Below the pieces are notes generated by a model. That model saw only the letters and a program-made list of their open reading frames with translations. It ran no database searches and was not told where the DNA came from. The translations under genes were made by a program, and so were the position numbers. From Bordetella parapertussis (GTDB taxonomy: Bacteria; Pseudomonadota; Gammaproteobacteria; Burkholderiales; Burkholderiaceae_C), in the NCBI GenBank assembly GCA_945901125.1, contig CAMDKD010000005.1, forward strand, positions 44,146-108,145: DNA of 64,000 bases. Direction: 5' to 3'. The stretch's first letter is position 1, and every line of letters starts with the position of its first letter. Shown here in pieces: positions 59,696 to 64,000 of this stretch.

Positions 59696-60586
59696 ATGAA
59701 TTTATCTACATCAGTTCGAATTCTTTTCAGTTTGCTGCTGATCAGCGTTTTGCCGGTTCAAGCGCAAACTGCGCCGGAACCTGAAGATGTATCTAGCTAT
59801 TCGATCCTCCCTTTCAAGTTCAGCCGGGATATTTCAAAAAAGGGTTTTTTCACCAAAGACGCAGAATGGTATTTCTCACTTGGCGTCGGCAAAACTTTTT
59901 ATGCCAATTCCGATATCAGCGTCAAGCAGTCGTCACTGGGTTATGACTTTACCGTGCATGATGTCAAAGGCCATGATGAGTGGGGTGACGTCAACATTCT
60001 CATGCCTGACATTCTGCGCATCGGCCGCTTTATTGACGACGACAAAATGTGGGCTGTTGAACTTGGTTTGGACCATGTCAAATACTCCAGCACCTTGGGT
60101 CAAACTGCCACAGTCAGTGGTACTTCCCCCTACACTACGAATCCCGTCACCCTTTCTTCTGATAATTTCTCCTACATGCTGCACAACGGTTTGAACCACT
60201 TGATGGTCGACCTGGTGTACCGTCGTCCCATCACGGCAGCCCCCGTGAACGATACTTCCAGCCTGGCATTCATCGGTAAAGTCGGTGCAGGAATCGCCTA
60301 TATCCACCCGTACATCAATATCAAGGGGTCATCCAGTGATGTGGGAAGCAAGTCGCTTAATAATCTGATTGGTTTTAACAGCGGTTGGTGGCGTATTGTT
60401 GGCGTGTCTACCAGCGTGGAAGCCGGACTCCGTTACGTCATCAGCAAACCGGTGTATTTGGAGCTTACCGACAAGGTTATTTTCACTAGCATGAGCAATA
60501 TTCCGGTTCCAAGTGGAACTGCCAGTCAGAATCTCTGGTCTAACGAGATACTTTTGAGCATAGGTTATACCTTCGACAACAAATAA
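59696..60586 (+). CDS. predicted outer-membrane beta-barrel protein
   Basis: From ATG 59696 a 296-residue protein with a signal peptide (hydrophobic run to PVQAQ, residues 1-24) and Gly/Tyr-alternating strands, ending in LLSIGYTFDNK. I do not recognise the family; it has some resemblance in pattern to OmpW-like or other small barrels. The upstream FNR box suggests induction at low oxygen. The ORF start at 59663 would add a hydrophilic stretch before the signal and is less likely. It converges on the subtilase gene. Confidence 0.65.
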   Translation: MNLSTSVRILFSLLLISVLPVQAQTAPEPEDVSSYSILPFKFSRDISKKGFFTKDAEWYFSLGVGKTFYANSDISVKQSSLGYDFTVHDVKGHDEWGDVNILMPDILRIGRFIDDDKMWAVELGLDHVKYSSTLGQTATVSGTSPYTTNPVTLSSDNFSYMLHNGLNHLMVDLVYRRPITAAPVNDTSSLAFIGKVGAGIAYIHPYINIKGSSSDVGSKSLNNLIGFNSGWWRIVGVSTSVEAGLRYVISKPVYLELTDKVIFTSMSNIPVPSGTASQNLWSNEILLSIGYTFDNK

Positions 60587-60656
60587 TGCCGGCAAGCCTG
60601 CTGCACCCGGCGTATTACTTTGAATCCACACAGCCTCAAGCGCAGTAGCGCATAGA

Positions 60657-62210
60657 TCAGTAAATATGGTCAAACGGCAATGCCCTGATCTTGAGCAAGC
60701 TGTCTTCCACAAACACACTGTGTTCATAGGCACTTGCATCTGCAGAGCCGGTTTTGGTATCCGAGCCCAAAGCAACCGCCGACCCGCCAAACATGAGTTC
60801 CAGAGCATCTGCTGATTCCATGATGCTTTGCACAATGTCTCGCGCATGCTGACCCGCCTTAGCTGAGGACAGTATGGCTGCCTGCGCCGCGACCAAGGGC
60901 GCCGCCACCGAGGTGCCTGACCATGACCAGAGTTGTTCATCGGTGCCGAAACCTGTGATGTCCACGCCCGGCGCGGTGACAAAGTTATAGCCTTGTGTCG
61001 TGCCTGCCTTATTTGAAAACGAGGCTAAGCTTCCCGGCGCGCTTGAGGTTTGTGTCGCGCCAACGGCAATCACATTGGGCATGACCATGGCGTAAGCCGC
61101 CGGGTAGCAGGGCAGGCTGCCGGCGCTGTTACCTGCGGCAGCAACCACCACCACGTCGTGTGCTTGGGCATAGCTGAGCGCGTTCAGTACCAAGCTGTCA
61201 GGCTTGTCTTGTCCCAATGACAAATTGATCACATTGGCGCCGTGGTCGACCGCAAAATAAATCGCTGAACTTACCTTGGTGCTGTTGCCGTGTCCGTTGG
61301 CATCCAGGGCTTTGAGCACCATCAGTTCAGCACCGTACGCGCCGCCCGTGATACCGAAACCGGTGCCGGGACCGGCGCACATTTCGCTGCCAGTCATGGT
61401 GCCGTGGCCGTTGTCGTCCTGCACATCGGCCGAATCATTGACAAAGTTCCAGCAATAGCTGCTGAAGCGAATATTGCTGGTGAGGTAGCTGTTCTTCAAA
61501 TCAAAACCGGTGTCTATGCATGCAATCACTGCGCCTTGACCGGTATAGCCTTGCGACCAGGCGGTCGTAAAGCCCAGGTCATCCAGGTAACTGTGGGTGT
61601 TGGCCTGGCTGATAAAAGGTATGTAGTCGGCCCCTTTGAGCAGTGCCAGGGCATGCGCCACATTGGCCTGTCCCCAGCCGCTTTTCGCGCTCCAGCCGGG
61701 AGTGGCAGTCATGGCCGGAGCGTTGGAAACAGAAGACCCCGAACCGGATGAAGCACCCGATGCGCCGGCGGCTACACCGCACAGCAAACCCGGTATCAGC
61801 CAGGTTTGGTTGGCCGTGGGCGCGTCTGAATATGATTTACCGAGCCAGGGCAGGGAATTGAAATTAGCCCGATTTGTCGAACCGGCCTCAGGCACTGCGT
61901 CAGGCGCGTACAAGGCTGCGACAACATCGCTGCCGTTCGTCCATGTCAGTTGTGCATCAGCTGAATCTTCAGTCGCCGGGTTGAGCGCTGACTGCTGTTC
62001 GATATCTGTGTCTTCTTGCGGTGTTTTGTGCCAGGCGTCAAACACCATGGCAAGCGTGTTGTCAATCTCTTTATCGGTAAGTGCCGAGGCATTCAAAGGG
62101 GGGAACTTGCGCGCCAGTCTAGTGGCGCCTTGCAGGCGGGTGGCGGCTTGAACCGGCTGGCTGTTGGACAACATGGCATTCCTTGACGCAAAGACTGTGT
62201 GGTGTGACAA
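60657..62210 (-). CDS. subtilisin-like serine protease (peptidase S8)
   Basis: A 517-residue protein with the full S8 triad: IACIDTGFDLKN (Asp), DNGHGTMTGSEM (His) and SWSGTSVAAPLVA (Ser), plus the oxyanion Asn region VVVAAAGNSAGSLPC. About 200 residues precede the catalytic domain and may act as a propeptide. No obvious N-terminal signal peptide is seen from 62210 or from the alternative ATG 62174, though a Gly/Ser-rich hydrophobic run (LLCGVAAGASGASSGSGSSV) lies near residue 150. Export route unclear. Confidence 0.9.
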   Translation of the reverse strand: MSHHTVFASRNAMLSNSQPVQAATRLQGATRLARKFPPLNASALTDKEIDNTLAMVFDAWHKTPQEDTDIEQQSALNPATEDSADAQLTWTNGSDVVAALYAPDAVPEAGSTNRANFNSLPWLGKSYSDAPTANQTWLIPGLLCGVAAGASGASSGSGSSVSNAPAMTATPGWSAKSGWGQANVAHALALLKGADYIPFISQANTHSYLDDLGFTTAWSQGYTGQGAVIACIDTGFDLKNSYLTSNIRFSSYCWNFVNDSADVQDDNGHGTMTGSEMCAGPGTGFGITGGAYGAELMVLKALDANGHGNSTKVSSAIYFAVDHGANVINLSLGQDKPDSLVLNALSYAQAHDVVVVAAAGNSAGSLPCYPAAYAMVMPNVIAVGATQTSSAPGSLASFSNKAGTTQGYNFVTAPGVDITGFGTDEQLWSWSGTSVAAPLVAAQAAILSSAKAGQHARDIVQSIMESADALELMFGGSAVALGSDTKTGSADASAYEHSVFVEDSLLKIRALPFDHIY

Positions 62211-62519
62211 CAGTCATTCAGCAAGAAATGCACCATTCGAAAATGGTTTATTTTTGGTTTAAAAAACGCTGTAAATGAAGCGTTAAAAATACAGGTAAAC
62301 GGATATTTGACACCTGTGATACGGGAAGTCGGGTGCGGGTATGAGGGAAAGTTGACGAGCATAAACAAATCAGCACATCTGCTACGAACAGCAACATATC
62401 CAGCTTGGCTTGTACTTTTTGCAACTTCAAATCTGCTTACAACACTTTCACATCCGCGAGAATTTTGACTTCCTCATCTCTCGCTCTTGAAGAAATGGAA
62501 GTCTTTATTTTCAACTTAT
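62211..62519. promoter_or_regulatory. gap between subtilase and AraC genes
   Basis: AT-rich non-coding sequence of 309 bp. It should hold the protease promoter near 62220-62290. An imperfect dyad ACCATT-N4-AATGGT lies at 62232-62247. I see no gene, RNA or clear terminator for the araC-type gene. Confidence 0.4.
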
Positions 62520-63545
62520 TCAGCATTGGGGGGAGCTTACGCATTCACTCGCCGCGCGACAGTCTCTGGGCGAGATTCCAAACCGTAACTTGAAGGCGCG
62601 GCTGAAGTGCGACATGTCGCTAAAACCCCAGCGAAGCGCGATGTCCAGAACTCGATGTGGCCCCGGACCCAATCGCGTGAGCTCTTCTCGGCACCGATCA
62701 AGGCGGAGATTCCACACATAGCGCATCAGCGATGTCTGCTCCGAATTAAATAGCCTGTTCAGGTAGCGTGCGGAGAGACCAAGACGTCGAGCGATGCGAG
62801 TCGCGTCCAGGCAGGGATCCCCGAGGTTGGCATCAATCAGCATTTTTGCCCTCAGTAATGCAATATCCCGTGCGCTGATTGAGGCTTCATCCAACTGTTG
62901 ATCGAGCGTGAGCGTAGAGCCAATCATGTTAAGTGCGTGAAACGATAAAGCAGCCAATTCTTTTTCACTCAAACGGGGAAGGTTGATCGCTACTGAATGA
63001 AGAAAATTTCGCAGCACTTCACCTGAGGATGAATCGGACGCCAACTGGCACGATGTGAGATTGCTCATGTTGGGTACTAAGCGGTTGAGCGTTGGACGGG
63101 GAATACTCAGGATCAGTTCACTCCAATCATTATTGAAATCAAGTCGATGGGGTCTCGCGCCATCGTAAATGGCAAAGTCTCCTGCATGAATTTCTATCTG
63201 GCGGTTGTCTTGTTGCATGCGCTGTTTGCCTGACAGCATGAGTACCGCAAAGTAGCAGTCCTCGTAACTTTCGCGCGCGTCACGATGCAGACGCTGCACG
63301 GACTGCGGCGTCGCGGCGACATGGGTGAGTCGCATCACGTCAGTCAGGCTAGAGTGCATTGAGCCATGAAAATTTGGCTCCGTGGGCGCCGCTATCTGTA
63401 CATCGGCGAATAATCGAAGCACCATCTCCCGCCAGTAGTCCACTCGCTCGTTATCCCGCACTGCTTGCGTATCGAGCATGAGTGCTTGCCGGGATGAAGA
63501 CAGGCTCTGGGGCAGTCTTTGAAGCATAGGCATTTGGTTTACCAT
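62520..63545 (-). CDS. AraC family transcriptional regulator
   Basis: A 341-residue regulator. The N-terminal AraC_binding_2-type cupin covers about residues 25-210 (YWREMVLRLFADVQI, FAIYDGARPHRLDF). The C-terminal double helix-turn-helix follows: LDATRIARRLGLSARYLNRLF and VLDIALRWGFSDMSHFSRAFKLRFGISPRD. It is divergent from a truncated nitroreductase gene, its probable former target. Confidence 0.92.
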   Translation of the reverse strand: MVNQMPMLQRLPQSLSSSRQALMLDTQAVRDNERVDYWREMVLRLFADVQIAAPTEPNFHGSMHSSLTDVMRLTHVAATPQSVQRLHRDARESYEDCYFAVLMLSGKQRMQQDNRQIEIHAGDFAIYDGARPHRLDFNNDWSELILSIPRPTLNRLVPNMSNLTSCQLASDSSSGEVLRNFLHSVAINLPRLSEKELAALSFHALNMIGSTLTLDQQLDEASISARDIALLRAKMLIDANLGDPCLDATRIARRLGLSARYLNRLFNSEQTSLMRYVWNLRLDRCREELTRLGPGPHRVLDIALRWGFSDMSHFSRAFKLRFGISPRDCRAASECVSSPQC

Positions 63546-63740
63546 TCAAAAGAATTTAGCGCAGTGTTAGATGCAAGTCAACAGTAGCTATTAGCGATCA
63601 AATGCACAGGGGTGTTGCAGTCAAACCCAAGTTCCGTTGCAATCAACCGCTTAAGGGTTGCTGTCCAGGTAAGTGTTCTATATTAGGCTTAGCCGGATGC
63701 TACGTTGTTACTGTAGGCCGTTTGCAGTCCGTGAGCGATC
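63546..63740. promoter_or_regulatory. divergent gap between araC-type and nitroreductase fragment
   Basis: A 195-bp non-coding stretch that should contain promoters for both divergent genes. I could not identify a convincing AraC-type operator or -35/-10 pair. Confidence 0.35.
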
Positions 63741-63875
63741 ATGAAAACCATATCTATTTCCAATCCTGATTCTGAAAATCTGCTTGCGAGGCTCGCAAAT
63801 CGTCACTCGGTGGGGTCCAAATACCTGACCTATCCTGCGCCAGACCTAGCGCTGTTGGCGCCGATTGAATTTTGA
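63741..63875 (+). pseudogene. nitroreductase-like N-terminal fragment
   Basis: From ATG 63741 a 44-residue reading, LLARLANRHSVGSKYLTYPA then PDLALLAPIEF, resembles the N-terminus of nitroreductase-family flavoenzymes (the R-H/R-S-V-x-x-K pattern). It breaks off where the IS-like repeat unit begins at 63860 and stops at 63875. Nothing of the remaining protein is seen in the last 125 bp of the window. The call rests on a short match. Confidence 0.5.
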
Positions 63876-63902
63876 CCACCTGTGCCGATTGAATCTTGAC
63901 CA
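63860..63902. repeat. tandem 19-bp IS-terminus-like repeats
   Basis: GCCGATTGAATTTTGACCA (63860-63878) and GCCGATTGAATCTTGACCA (63884-63902) are two copies with one mismatch and a 24-bp period. Multiple short terminal repeats of this kind are typical of IS21-family ends. No transposase is within the window; the element may continue beyond 64000 or be a remnant. Confidence 0.6.
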
Positions 63903-64000
63903 GGGGCTTTTGCTGGTTTGATTACTGCCAGCTGTGTATAACTATACCGATATGTTTGCTTCCTTTCTTTTTTGATCTGCATTTACAGCGCGCAGGGCAT

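Noticed and set aside
63805..63835. Another copy of the GGGGTCAGGTTCC-type repeat near 63813
   Set aside because: GGGGTCCAAATACCTGACC shares only a few bases with the 23560 element and lies in frame within the nitroreductase-like reading.

Overview
The window looks like a chromosomal segment of a betaproteobacterium of the order Burkholderiales, probably Comamonadaceae-like. The pointers are the order ccoI-ccoS-ccoN-ccoO-ccoQ-ccoP-ccoG-ccoH-fnr-hemN, the tsaE/amiC/mutL/miaA neighbourhood, 6S RNA directly behind zapA, and a signal-less BtuF paralogue inside a cobalamin-uptake operon. A pucBAC operon makes the organism an anoxygenic phototroph, or a descendant of one. I cannot assign a genus.

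Region by region. 0-8 kb: tRNA modification and repair genes (miaA, mutL, tsaE, queG) with a Bcr/CflA exporter, a DedA protein and the AmiC amidase. 8-13 kb: an acyl-CoA dehydrogenase with a truncated C-terminus, an outer-membrane protein, a B12-dependent ribonucleotide reductase and a decayed nitronate monooxygenase. 13-24 kb: a full cbb3 oxidase cluster with assembly factors, FNR, HemN, a SafE-like membrane protein carrying an in-frame repeat insertion, and a universal stress protein. 24-29 kb: a toxin-antitoxin pair, a repeat-rich gap, a panE/acyl-CoA ligase/TauE operon, 6S RNA and zapA. 29-35 kb: a cobalamin riboswitch and btuB-btuF operon. 35-45 kb: nth, an aminotransferase, gcvH with ETF:quinone oxidoreductase, and acyl-CoA/ketone-body genes (SDR, thioesterase, CoA transferase, semialdehyde dehydrogenase). 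45-47.5 kb: two more toxin-antitoxin pairs. 47.5-53 kb: an alaS with a large inserted domain, then rluA-like, trmB and gluQ. 53-55.4 kb: light-harvesting pucB-pucA-pucC plus a 28-residue membrane peptide gene. 55-64 kb: FAD oxidoreductase, LysR, pirin, flavodoxin, DUF599, an outer-membrane protein, a subtilase, an AraC regulator and a nitroreductase fragment cut by IS-like repeats.

How it fits together. The fnr gene sits among its probable targets. FNR-type boxes (TTGAY-N4-RTCAA) precede nrdJ, ccoI, ccoN, the stress-protein gene and an outer-membrane protein gene, with weaker versions before hemN and the acyl-CoA dehydrogenase gene. This describes a low-oxygen programme of high-affinity oxidase, oxygen-independent haem synthesis and B12-dependent deoxynucleotide supply. 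Cobalamin import under riboswitch control would feed two B12 enzymes encoded here, NrdJ and QueG. The puc promoter carries a PpsR/CrtJ-type site on its -35 element, and PucA has the Phe44-Leu45 pair typical of blue-shifted LH3-type antennae.

The most unusual object is the roughly 116-residue, visibly AT-richer in-frame insertion in alaS. Its predicted fold order resembles a catalytically degraded PD-(D/E)XK nuclease domain. All calls come from reading the sequence; no database search was run.
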